Positions 52,628-61,442 of a DNA stretch of 64,000 bases are shown one piece after another. The position numbers and the translations under genes are program-made. This DNA is from JADJGC01 sp964617645 (GTDB lineage Bacteria; Zixibacteria; MSB-5A5; CAIYYT01), in contig CAZTYE010000004.1 of the NCBI GenBank assembly GCA_964617645.1, forward strand, positions 62,001 to 126,000, read 5' to 3'. Under the pieces are notes generated by a model. It worked only from the letters and a program-made list of their open reading frames with translations. It was not told the DNA's origin and did not search any database. Each line of letters starts with the position of its first letter. The first letter of the stretch is position 1.

Positions 52628-53803
52628 ATGAACAGCCTTATCATTCGGAGACAGGGCTTCCTCGCCGCCGCCGTGTTTCTTGCAATCGTAATCGCACAGC
52701 AGTTAAGCGCGCAGGACATGGATGCCACCCCATTGCGCATCTTTGGCTACTTTCAAACTTCGTTTTCGTGGGCCAAAAACGTGGACACGGATTTCGTAGA
52801 GAAGTCCTTTGGTATGCAGCAACTTAACTTGTTTCTTCAAAGGGACATCAGCAGTGATTTTCGCGCTTTCGTCAATTTCGAGGTGCTGAACTCGTTCAAT
52901 TCGCGGCAGAACTGGGGTTCGCTGAGTATCGAGGAAGCCTGGGTGAGATGGAATCGCGGTGACCGCTTTAATCTCCGTGTCGGGCTTCAGACACCGACTT
53001 TTAACGCCCTAAACGAAATCAAGAATCGGACACCGCTGTTAGTATATGTGATCCGACCACTGGCCTACGAGTCCTCCTTCAATGAGATTATTCGACTCGA
53101 AGAGTACACCCCGCAGCGCGCCTATGTGCAGGCATCCGGTTTCGTGCCGGTTGGTGAGGCCAAGATTGAAGGCGCGGCCTATCTCGGCAACAGCCCGAAT
53201 CTCCGCTCTGACCCCCAGAGAGGCCAAACGGGCTTCGACACGTCCGACACCTATCTGGTCGGCGGACGGCTCGGGCTGCGGTGGCGCGAATTCGTTGTGG
53301 GCGGATCGATCACTTATGACCGTTACAACTTCCAGTCTGAGATTTCCGGACTTGTGCCTGATGAGGGGATGTTCAGAGAAGTTCCCCGCACTCGTCTCGG
53401 CTTCGATGCGCGTGGCGTGGTCGGTAAGCTTGCCGCAGAGGGCGAGTTCATCCAGGTTAGCTACGACGAGCGTAACGCGCCCTTCTCGGTGGACCTCAGG
53501 TTTTTTTACGGCTCGCTTATCCTCGACGTGACTGAGCGCCTCAAAGTCTATGCGTCGTACTGGAACGTTCGCGAGGAATCGGCGATGAATGCCGCCACCA
53601 CCGGCATCGGCGGCGTCATTAATGAACTTATCGACCAGCGCTATGACTTTAACGCGATTTCCGGTGGTCTCGTCTATCAAGTCAACGATCGCATGGTGTT
53701 CAAGCTGCAATCGGCCCCGGTCTCGCAAGAACTCAAATTACCCGACGTGGAGTACGAGGCGGATTTTAATTACATCGTTTTCGGTTTGTCGGTGAGGTTC
53801 TAA
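52628..53803 (+). CDS. Porin-like outer-membrane protein
   Basis: A 391-aa protein with a signal peptide (FLAAAVFLAIVIAQQLSA) and a beta-barrel: PLRIFGYFQTSFSWAKN at the start, QQLNLFLQRDISSDFRAFVNFE, LRVGLQTPTFNAL, and a terminal FNYIVFGLSVRF strand with the C-terminal Phe needed for outer-membrane insertion. The layout resembles porins of substrate-specific type. It overlaps the next gene by TAATG, so the porin and mini-binding-protein genes are one operon, followed by a sensor kinase gene. Confidence 0.78.
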   Translation: MNSLIIRRQGFLAAAVFLAIVIAQQLSAQDMDATPLRIFGYFQTSFSWAKNVDTDFVEKSFGMQQLNLFLQRDISSDFRAFVNFEVLNSFNSRQNWGSLSIEEAWVRWNRGDRFNLRVGLQTPTFNALNEIKNRTPLLVYVIRPLAYESSFNEIIRLEEYTPQRAYVQASGFVPVGEAKIEGAAYLGNSPNLRSDPQRGQTGFDTSDTYLVGGRLGLRWREFVVGGSITYDRYNFQSEISGLVPDEGMFREVPRTRLGFDARGVVGKLAAEGEFIQVSYDERNAPFSVDLRFFYGSLILDVTERLKVYASYWNVREESAMNAATTGIGGVINELIDQRYDFNAISGGLVYQVNDRMVFKLQSAPVSQELKLPDVEYEADFNYIVFGLSVRF

Positions 53804-54294
53804 TGCTATCGCGTCGACAGCTTCAGCTTCGCCTCTGCCTGCGCTGCCTCGTCCTGGGAGTGGCGGCGCTCTGGCTGCTCGGAGGCACGGCAGCCGCGGC
53901 GGAAGTTGCCGTCATTGCCAACCGGTCAGTGCCGGTACAAGATGTCAATCGCCTGCAACTGATCGACATCTACACCGGTGACATGAAAAGCTGGAGCAAC
54001 GGCAAACCGGTAGTAGTGATGGATCTGAAGCCCAATAACGACATCAAGGACACATTCTACAAGTTCCTTGGGCGTACGCCTTCGCGGATGAAATCGCTGT
54101 GGCTCAAGAAGCTGCTCGCCGGCGAGGGTGATCCGCCGAAATCGGTTGAGACTGAGAGCGAGATGATCGCCAGAGTCGCGTCGACGCCGGGCGCCATCGG
54201 CTTCGTCTCACGGACCGCGGTCAATGATACCGTCAAGACTCTGGCTATCATCCAGCCTGATGGAAAGATGGCCGAGACCGACAAACAGCGTTAA
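53803..54294 (+). CDS. Mini phosphate-binding-like periplasmic protein
   Basis: A 163-aa protein with a signal sequence (LVLGVAALWLLGGTAAAA). The rest is a short PstS-like binding-protein domain: LQLIDIYTGDMKSWSNGKPVVV, IKDTFYKFLGRTPSRMKSLWLKKLL, and SEMIARVASTPGAIGFVS, which parallel segments of phosphate-binding proteins but cover only about half their length. It may bind an anion in the periplasm. Its ATG shares one base with the porin stop. The histidine kinase begins 59 nt downstream; it may be the ligand-delivery partner of that kinase. Confidence 0.8.
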   Translation: MLSRRQLQLRLCLRCLVLGVAALWLLGGTAAAAEVAVIANRSVPVQDVNRLQLIDIYTGDMKSWSNGKPVVVMDLKPNNDIKDTFYKFLGRTPSRMKSLWLKKLLAGEGDPPKSVETESEMIARVASTPGAIGFVSRTAVNDTVKTLAIIQPDGKMAETDKQR

Positions 54295-54353
54295 CGAGCA
54301 TGCCCTGTCCTGCCGTGAACCCGCAGCGACTTCGAATTCGCCAACCATAAGAT

Positions 54354-55997
54354 ATGCGTTACCGTGACCTGAAAATCGGCACCAAACAAGCGGCCTCGTT
54401 TGCGCTCATTGTCGTTATCCTGGTCATTGCCAATCTCGTGTCGCTGCGGACACTGGCGATGCTTCGCGCCGACATTGAGGAGATCACCCGCAGTTGGTTG
54501 CCGCGAGCGCTCACGATGGCTGAGTTGAATCTGCGCACCAGCGATTTGCGACAAAGCCAGTTGCAGGTCGCGTTTTTCCAGGACGCCACCGTAATGATGG
54601 CACAGGCGCCGAAAATCATCTCCCTGCTCGATAATTTCGAGGGCGACCTTGATACTTACGATCGTCTCCGCACCGACGCGCAGGAGCGCGGGCTTTACTC
54701 CGCGGAAGAACGTCTCCTTTATGAATCGTTCCAGCGAAAGTGGGAGCGATATCAGGAGTTGAGCCTTGAATTTTTCCAGATGCTGAACCGGGGGCAGCGC
54801 GACTCGGCTGTAACCGCGTTGAATTCGGAGATGCTCGACGTCTTTCTGGACTTCCGTGCCGATTTGAGCGAACTCGTCCGCGTCAATACCGCCGATCCCT
54901 TTGCCGCGGCCAAGCGTGCCGAGGAAGCATTTGCCGCCGCGAGTCGCAGCACCCTCACGCTGATATTCGCTTCGCTCGTCATCGCCGCGGTGATGGTCAT
55001 CGTCTTTGTCCGGCTCGTGACGCGGCCGGTCAAACAGCTTTTGACTGCAGCCGGGCGAGTCGCACAGGGCGATCTTGATGTTAAGATTGAACGCGCCAGC
55101 GGCGACGAAGTCGGCCAACTCGCGCGATCGTTCAACCGCATGACACAGGCTTTGCGCGACGCGCGCAACAAGACCGCCGAGCAAGAAGAGAGCTTGCGAC
55201 AGAAGAACCTCGACCTTGAACAGGCTCTGCAGCAGCTTCAGGACGCGCAGCAGCAGTTGATCATCAAGGAAAAGATGGCGTCGCTCGGTCAATTGGTCGC
55301 CGGTGTCGCGCATGAGATCAATAATCCGGTCGGCGCCGTGAATGCCGCCGCCGACAACTCGCGGCGGGCGATCGGTAAATTGCGCGAACAGGTTCGCAGC
55401 CTGCCGGACGGCGAGAAACTGCTGGCCGATTCACGTGTTGAGCAACTTCTGCTCACACTGGACGAAAGCACCGGCATCTCGACCATGGCCTCCGAGCGGA
55501 TTGCGCGTATCGTTCGCAGTTTGCGCAGTTTCGCGCGGCTGGATGAGTCGGATTTCCAAAGAGCCGATCTGCACGAGGGGCTGGACACGACCTTGACCTT
55601 GCTGCAGCACGAGCTCAAAAATCGCATCGAAGTGGTGAAGGAGTACGGCACTTTGCCGCAGATCCTCTGTTTCCCGAATGAGTTGAATCAAGTGTTTATG
55701 AATTTGCTTGTCAATGCCGCGCAGGCGATTCCCGACAAAGGACAGATTCGGATATCGACGACCAGCGATCAGCACTTTGTCCATATTTCGATTTCCGACT
55801 CCGGCGTTGGTATCGACCCCAAAAACCTACATCGCATATTTGACCCCGGGTACACCACCAAGGGCGTCGGCGTCGGTACCGGTCTCGGTCTTTCGATTTC
55901 GTACAATATCCTCAAGCGGCACGGTGGCGACATCACAGTCAGATCTGAACCGGGACGCGGAGCTACGTTTTCCCTCAAGATACCCATTCGAATTTGA
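54354..55997 (+). CDS. Membrane sensor histidine kinase
   Basis: A 547-aa kinase. TM1 is about 12-35, the periplasmic sensor about 36-198 is helical (four-helix-bundle-like), and TM2 is about 199-221. HAMP spans about 222-272, and a coiled coil about 272-305. The H-box GVAHEINNPVGAVN contains His320. The N-box (ELNQVFMNLLVNAAQAI), DSGVGIDPK and GVGTGLGLSI complete the ATPase domain. The gene carries no receiver domain, so a separate regulator is needed; the NtrC-type protein at 58.2-59.6 kb is the nearest candidate. It is the third gene of the porin/mini-binding-protein operon. Confidence 0.92.
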   Translation: MRYRDLKIGTKQAASFALIVVILVIANLVSLRTLAMLRADIEEITRSWLPRALTMAELNLRTSDLRQSQLQVAFFQDATVMMAQAPKIISLLDNFEGDLDTYDRLRTDAQERGLYSAEERLLYESFQRKWERYQELSLEFFQMLNRGQRDSAVTALNSEMLDVFLDFRADLSELVRVNTADPFAAAKRAEEAFAAASRSTLTLIFASLVIAAVMVIVFVRLVTRPVKQLLTAAGRVAQGDLDVKIERASGDEVGQLARSFNRMTQALRDARNKTAEQEESLRQKNLDLEQALQQLQDAQQQLIIKEKMASLGQLVAGVAHEINNPVGAVNAAADNSRRAIGKLREQVRSLPDGEKLLADSRVEQLLLTLDESTGISTMASERIARIVRSLRSFARLDESDFQRADLHEGLDTTLTLLQHELKNRIEVVKEYGTLPQILCFPNELNQVFMNLLVNAAQAIPDKGQIRISTTSDQHFVHISISDSGVGIDPKNLHRIFDPGYTTKGVGVGTGLGLSISYNILKRHGGDITVRSEPGRGATFSLKIPIRI

Positions 55998-56109
55998 TGC
56001 CACTTCGAGCACGCAGTGACCGAAGCTAACGGCATTCCGCACCGCTCAGGTTGGAGTGAGTCGCGGATTCGATTGATCCACTGTCGCCTCTTGCATAGAT
56101 TGCAGGGTC

Positions 56110-58224
56110 ATGAAAGTGATCCGGCATCCGCCAGTTGTCATTGCTGCGATTCTGTTTTCCGCCGTGCTGACAATGTACTTGGTGACGCTCTGCCCAACAG
56201 TCTATCCCGGCGACAATGGCGAGCTGGCTACGGCCGCGTCTTTACTGCAGATAGCGCATCCGCCCGGCTACCCGCTACTGACGCTGGTTGGCAGGATTTG
56301 GACTCTGCTGCTGTTCATGTTCAAGCCGATTTTTGCGCTCAACGTTCTGTCCGCTGTTGTCACGGCGTCGGCTGCCGTGATAATGTATGTCATTCTCGGA
56401 ATGCGCCAGAACGGCCCGACCGTTGTTGACCGGCTGGCCCATGCCGGAATGGCGCTGCTTTTCGCTTCGGGTGTCACCGTCTGGACGTCGGCCACACACT
56501 TTGAGGTTTACGCGCTGGGGCTGCTGCTGTTTCTCTTGGCGTTTCTCGCTTTTCTCAAGGCAGCGGCACATCGGCACGTCGGGGCGTTTTACATCGGTGT
56601 CTTCGTTCTTGGACTTGGTTTGGCGAACCATGCTTCAATCATCGCCATTGTTCCGTTGGCGCTGCTGGCTTGGTGGCGCCTAATCGACCGGCTGAAGTTC
56701 CGTGGTAATCTACTTGCTCTGTCGCTTCTGTTGATGGCGCTCAGCGCTTACCTGTATCTTCCTTATCGATCGAGCCAGCCACTGGTGCTCGACTGGTACG
56801 ATCCCGCATCGTGGGACGGATTAAAGCAGCACCTTCTGGCGCACCCCTATCGTCAGTACCTGCTCGAACCGCGACTGGGTGATTTATTCCCCTATGTCCT
56901 CCGAGTGCTCGAACAGATCGCATCCGAGTGGTCGATCCCCTTCACTATTCTGGCGCTGCCGGGTCTCTTCATCATCATCAGGAAGCACCTCGCGATCGGG
57001 CTGGCGTTTACCGCGGTCGCCGCACTAAACGTTGCAATCAACTTCCTTTACGGCATCCCGGATATAACACCCTATTTCTTACCAACCATGGCCGTGCTCG
57101 CGATTGGCACGAGTGAAACGCTTTTCGCGATACCAAAACTTCCCAAAGTCCCGAAGATTCAGCCGGCGATCTGGGCGATCTTTCTCGCAGGTGTGAGCAT
57201 CCTCGGCAATTTCGCGCGCGCAGACATCAGTGACCGCGTCATCGCTGCGGAATACGCACAAGCGCTGCTTGATCAGGTCCCGCCAAACGGACTCCTGCTC
57301 TGCGGTACAGATTACACGGCGTTTCCAGCCTTTTACTATCGCTACGTGGAAAACCATCGCCCCGATATCACCGTATGCGGGCAACTGCCAACGCAGCAAC
57401 TCCTGCGGAATCGTCTAAACATCTCGGAGCCGATCCTTGTCGCCGATGTGCCGCGCTATCTGCCAGCCATGGGCGATTCACTACGGCAGCGAATCGTCTT
57501 CAGCCGCGAGCCGATGCGTGTAACTGTTGAAGCCGCTTTCGCGCTGTCGGAACTCCACGCTCGCGGCCTTGTATATTCAGCGGACTCCTCACTCGCTCCG
57601 ACGACATTCCCGGTTACGCGGACCTCTGAGTTACCTGAAATCTTCGACGTTATGGAAGCGGGCACGAACTTCCAGTTGCTCCTGATTGCCGCCGAGGACG
57701 ATAGACGCGATCTCGTGACCGAGAATCGGCGCGAGATCGAGTTGCTCTTAGATCGGCTCGGTGTTTATTCACTGCGAAATGAACTGGGAGAGTATTTGGT
57801 CTTGCATAATTATTCGACGTCGGCACAGCGGGTCTTTAGCGCTTCACTCGCGGATCCGCGAATGCGAACCTCTGACCGGCTGCGCGCTCTTCTGGCGATG
57901 GGCACGATTCAACGACAACAGGAAAACGTCAAGGCGGCGCGCAACTCATTCAACGAGATTCTCAGCATTGATCCACAATTTCCGGCTGCCCGCTTCCATA
58001 TTGCCGTCATGGATGGCGAAGTTGCCGAGTCCGCCGGCGATTTTATCACAGCAGCAGAGAAATACAGCGAAGCGTTAAGTGCGTTTCCCAATGATCCGGA
58101 AATGCATTTTCGCCTCGGGCGCCTTGCTCTCAAATTGGGCGATCATGAGCGCGCCGAGCAGTTTTTTGCTTTCTGCTTGAAAACGGGGTATCGACGCGGC
58201 GAAATCGAGAACCTGCGGCACTGA
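56110..58224 (+). CDS. DUF2723 membrane protein with C-terminal TPRs
   Basis: A 704-aa protein. The N-terminus has the DUF2723 signature (LCPTVYPGDNGELATAASLLQIAHPPGYPL), with acidic residues after the first helix, followed by about ten helices, the layout of GT-C glycosyltransferases. Residues about 390-540 are periplasmic. The last 150 residues contain TPR-like pairs (AARNSFNEILSIDPQFPAARFHIAV and AAEKYSEALSAFPNDPEMHFRLG). Members are suspected of glycosylating proteins, as some Bacteroidetes relatives do; no activity is shown here. It starts 112 nt after the kinase gene, with GCAGGG before the ATG. Confidence 0.85.
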   Translation: MKVIRHPPVVIAAILFSAVLTMYLVTLCPTVYPGDNGELATAASLLQIAHPPGYPLLTLVGRIWTLLLFMFKPIFALNVLSAVVTASAAVIMYVILGMRQNGPTVVDRLAHAGMALLFASGVTVWTSATHFEVYALGLLLFLLAFLAFLKAAAHRHVGAFYIGVFVLGLGLANHASIIAIVPLALLAWWRLIDRLKFRGNLLALSLLLMALSAYLYLPYRSSQPLVLDWYDPASWDGLKQHLLAHPYRQYLLEPRLGDLFPYVLRVLEQIASEWSIPFTILALPGLFIIIRKHLAIGLAFTAVAALNVAINFLYGIPDITPYFLPTMAVLAIGTSETLFAIPKLPKVPKIQPAIWAIFLAGVSILGNFARADISDRVIAAEYAQALLDQVPPNGLLLCGTDYTAFPAFYYRYVENHRPDITVCGQLPTQQLLRNRLNISEPILVADVPRYLPAMGDSLRQRIVFSREPMRVTVEAAFALSELHARGLVYSADSSLAPTTFPVTRTSELPEIFDVMEAGTNFQLLLIAAEDDRRDLVTENRREIELLLDRLGVYSLRNELGEYLVLHNYSTSAQRVFSASLADPRMRTSDRLRALLAMGTIQRQQENVKAARNSFNEILSIDPQFPAARFHIAVMDGEVAESAGDFITAAEKYSEALSAFPNDPEMHFRLGRLALKLGDHERAEQFFAFCLKTGYRRGEIENLRH

Positions 58225-58231
58225 GACCGGT

Positions 58232-59611
58232 CTAACCGAATACCTCCCGGCCCGTATCGATTTCGTACTTCTTGATCTTCTCAAATAGCGTCGTGTAGTC
58301 GATTTGCAGGATTTCTGCGGTTTTGCGTTTATTGCCGCGAGTTTGATTGAGGACGCGAATTATCATCGCTTTCTCGGCCTGCATTTGAGCCAACTGTCCG
58401 ACTTCTTTGAGTCCGGCGCCTTCGCGCAAGCGAATGTCATCAGAATTGGATAGGCGAATCGCCAGATGTTCCGGCTTGATCTTCTTGCCCTCGGCCAGAA
58501 TTATCGCCCGCTCAATCGTGTTTTCGACTTCGCGGACGTTGCCCGGCCAGTGGTAGCGTTCAAGCATCAGAATCGCTTCACGTGAAAGCGATTTCTCCCC
58601 CTTTTTCATTTGCTTCCAGTACTTGCTGATGAAGTAGTTGGCCAAAGGCAGGACATCTTCGCGCCGTTCACGCAGCGGCGGGATATGAATCGGAAACACC
58701 GAAAGACGATAGAAGAGATCCTCGCGAAACTTCTTTTTCGCGATGGCGTCCTGCAAGTCCATGTTCGTCGCCGTGATAATCCGCACGTCGATTTTCACCG
58801 GCTTCGTGCCGCCGAGACGTTCGAAGGTCTGCTCCTGGAGAACGCGCAGCAGCTTCGCCTGCAAGGAGAATTCCAGATCGCCGATTTCGTCGAGAAATAT
58901 CGTGCCGCCGTTGGCGATTTCGAATTTACCCATCTTGCGGGCATGCGACGATGTGAATGCGCCCTTTTCTGATCCAAACAATTCATTCTCCAGTAACTCG
59001 CCCGGAATCGCCGCACAATTGATCGTAATGTAAGGCTTGGCCGCCCGCGCCGAAAGCGAGTGAATTGCCCGCGCGAAGAGTTCCTTTCCGGTGCCGGATT
59101 CGCCGGTAAGTAGTACGGTAGTGTCCGACGGCGCTACCTTCTGCACCAGACGCATGACATCGATCATCTTTTCGGAAGTGCCGATAATGTCGGTGAATCC
59201 CAACGACTCAGCCAGTTCTTCGCGCAGCAGATGATTCTCGGCAACGAGGCGTTGGTTCTCTAACGCCCGCTCGATGATCATCCGCAGATGGCCGGAGTCA
59301 AACGGCTTCTGCAAAAAATCAAACGCGCCGCGTTTCATGGCTTCGACAGCCGTTTCGATCGTGCCGTAGGCGGTCATCACGATCACCGCCGAATCGGGAT
59401 CGTGCTGGCGCACCTCGGTCAAGACGTCCATGCCGGTCACATCCGGCATTTTGAGATCGGTCAAGATTACATCGAAGTGCTTGTCGCGAGTTCGCGCAAT
59501 GCCGCTCGAACCGTCGGCTGCAATTTCCACGTCGTAGCCCTCGGCCATCAGCGACGCCTTAAGCATCTCGCGCATCGAATCTTTGTCGTCGATTACCAGA
59601 ATGTGAGACAC
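58232..59611 (-). CDS. NtrC-type response regulator with atypical GAFTSS loop
   Basis: A 459-aa regulator. The receiver domain (1-120) has Asp8 and Asp9, phospho-acceptor Asp52 in ILTDLKMP and Lys102 in QKPF. The AAA+ domain has Walker A GESGTGKE (170-177) and Walker B GTIFLDE. The sigma54-contacting loop, normally GAFTGA, reads GAFTSS at 217-222. A Fis-type helix-turn-helix ends the protein (NKRKTAEILQIDYTTLFEKIKKY). The start is GTG at 59611, after a GGTGG element; the longer frame adds unconserved residues. It may be the partner of the histidine kinase at 54.4 kb. Whether it still activates sigma54 is doubtful. Confidence 0.92.
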   Translation of the reverse strand: MSHILVIDDKDSMREMLKASLMAEGYDVEIAADGSSGIARTRDKHFDVILTDLKMPDVTGMDVLTEVRQHDPDSAVIVMTAYGTIETAVEAMKRGAFDFLQKPFDSGHLRMIIERALENQRLVAENHLLREELAESLGFTDIIGTSEKMIDVMRLVQKVAPSDTTVLLTGESGTGKELFARAIHSLSARAAKPYITINCAAIPGELLENELFGSEKGAFTSSHARKMGKFEIANGGTIFLDEIGDLEFSLQAKLLRVLQEQTFERLGGTKPVKIDVRIITATNMDLQDAIAKKKFREDLFYRLSVFPIHIPPLRERREDVLPLANYFISKYWKQMKKGEKSLSREAILMLERYHWPGNVREVENTIERAIILAEGKKIKPEHLAIRLSNSDDIRLREGAGLKEVGQLAQMQAEKAMIIRVLNQTRGNKRKTAEILQIDYTTLFEKIKKYEIDTGREVFG

Positions 59612-59931
59612 GGTTCCACCCTGCTGTTTACACGCCGTACTGATTAGTCGTCTCCTCAAGTTATCGTCAGTTTCTGGAATGGGAAAAAGCCCATAGCTTG
59701 CAGATGTGTTGCGCAAAATCAGGTCACGAGAAATACCGGGTGTTCCATTTGGAAGCAGTTGGCGAAGGGGACACCTCTGACTTTACCCTGCAAATCATGG
59801 TGTAAGAACCGGGGCCCTCTGCGGACCGATTGGCAAACAAAGATAATGCTTGAAGTGCGGAATTAGGCTGATGATCACTGCGGCGGAAGAAGCACGGAGC
59901 TTACCGGCGCGGATGTTCTCTGCGAATCCTA
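59612..59931. other. Intergenic region
   Basis: These 320 bases between leucyl aminopeptidase and the NtrC-type regulator hold no recognisable gene. No sigma54 site with correctly spaced GG and GC elements was found on either strand. No terminator hairpin for the aminopeptidase gene was evident. Confidence 0.5.
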
Positions 59932-61413
59932 CTACTGTGCCAGTCGCGACAAAGCTTCAATTAGAACCCGAACGCCAAAGCCCGACGGGCCTTTCGGCGT
60001 GATTTCATTCGCCACATACTGATAATCAACGCCAGCGATATCGAGATGTAGCCACGAGATGTCGGCCGTAAATCTCTTGAGGATCAGCGCGGCGGTGATT
60101 GTCCCCGCTGGTCTGCCGCCGGAATTGGTCATATCGGCGATGTTCGATTTGACGTAGGCTTCGTTTTCCTCCCAGAGCGGCAGCCGCCACAGTTTTTCTC
60201 CGCTGGCCCGCGACGCCGCTGTGAACACTTCAACGAGTTGGTCGGAAGTCGAGAGCATTGCCGCGCCGTGATGCCCCAGTGCGATCGTAACTGCCCCGGT
60301 GAGCGTGGCGACATCAATGAGGTGATCCGGTTTCGATTTGGCGGCATGGCCGAGTACATCCGCCAAGAGCAAGCGCCCCTCGGCGTCCGTGTTGATGATC
60401 TCGATTGTCTTGCCGATTGAAGTGGTCAATACGTCTCCGGGTTTGTACGCCGTCGCCGAGGGCATGTTTTCGCAGGTCGGTATCCAAGCGGTGATAGCAA
60501 TCGGTAGCTTCAGTTTGGCGGCGGCGGCGACCGCCGTGAGGACTACGGCTGCGCCCGTCATGTCTTGCCGCATTTCATGCATATTCTCAGCGGGTTTGAT
60601 CGAAATTCCGCCGCTGTCGAAGGTGATTCCCTTCCCAACGAGACTAATACGCTTATTTGCCGCCCGTCGCGACTTGTACTCGAGTTTGATCAGAAACGGC
60701 GGTTCAGTTGATCCATTGGCAACGGCCAGAAACGCGCCCATCTTGAGTTTCGCAATCTGCCCACGACTCAATACCTGAATCCGCAGACCGTACTCGCGCG
60801 CAATGCGCCGTGCCTGCTCCGCGAGGGCACGCGGTGTCAGAATGTTGCTCGGTGTACCGGAGAGATCACGACAGCGATTCTGCAGCGTTGCAATCAACAA
60901 CCCGCGGTCGGCGCCCGCCTTGATAGCGGCCAAATTTCGGCCGGTGGATAGTAAGCTCAAGGTGCGAAGAGTAATGCGCTCCGGCTGAGGGCTGCGAAAT
61001 CGACTGTCGTCATATCCACCAAGTATCACCCCTTCGACGATCGCTTGCGCGCCGGCGGCCCGATCCACGGCTGAGTCGGGGATGATCACCGCGATTCGCG
61101 CGACCTGGCCGGCAGCAGCCTGCGCGATTGCGCCACCGAACCGGCGAAGTTGGTCGGTGTTGAGTTCGTCCCGCTTGCCCATGCCGATGAGGATGAGGCG
61201 TCGAAAACCGCGCAGTGGATGCGGCAGAAGTAGTTGCCTCGTGAGCGACTTACCGGTGAAAATCTCCTCGCGCAGCAGACGAGAAATCTGACCATTCAAA
61301 ACGCCGTCGACCGTAGCGGCCGGACCGGTGAGTTTTTCTCCGACAAAAATCGGCAGTGCGAGTAGATCAGCTTTGCTCGCTGCATCGGTGTATTTGGAAA
61401 TGTGCAATTTCAT
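59932..61413 (-). CDS. pepA: Leucyl aminopeptidase (M17)
   Basis: A 493-aa cytosolic exopeptidase. The M17 core shows VGKGITFDSGGISIKP (about 255-270, metal- and catalytic Lys-bearing), the MRQDMTGAAVVL helix, and the diagnostic NTDAEGRL (about 338-345) with the catalytic Arg. The N-terminal domain is typical. GGAG lies near the ATG. It follows the homocysteine methyltransferase/MTHFR gene by 29 nt and is probably co-transcribed with it. It releases N-terminal amino acids from peptides. Confidence 0.95.
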   Translation of the reverse strand: MKLHISKYTDAASKADLLALPIFVGEKLTGPAATVDGVLNGQISRLLREEIFTGKSLTRQLLLPHPLRGFRRLILIGMGKRDELNTDQLRRFGGAIAQAAAGQVARIAVIIPDSAVDRAAGAQAIVEGVILGGYDDSRFRSPQPERITLRTLSLLSTGRNLAAIKAGADRGLLIATLQNRCRDLSGTPSNILTPRALAEQARRIAREYGLRIQVLSRGQIAKLKMGAFLAVANGSTEPPFLIKLEYKSRRAANKRISLVGKGITFDSGGISIKPAENMHEMRQDMTGAAVVLTAVAAAAKLKLPIAITAWIPTCENMPSATAYKPGDVLTTSIGKTIEIINTDAEGRLLLADVLGHAAKSKPDHLIDVATLTGAVTIALGHHGAAMLSTSDQLVEVFTAASRASGEKLWRLPLWEENEAYVKSNIADMTNSGGRPAGTITAALILKRFTADISWLHLDIAGVDYQYVANEITPKGPSGFGVRVLIEALSRLAQ

Positions 61414-61442
61414 AGCGGCTCCGTTACGTGGGCTTGCGCGTT

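Noticed and set aside
54291..55313. 340-aa minus-strand frame opposite the histidine kinase gene
   Set aside because: The opposite strand is a complete kinase; no ribosome site or family here.
59640..59800. Possible sigma54 promoter upstream of the NtrC-type regulator
   Set aside because: No GG and GC pair at the required 10-nt spacing on either strand.
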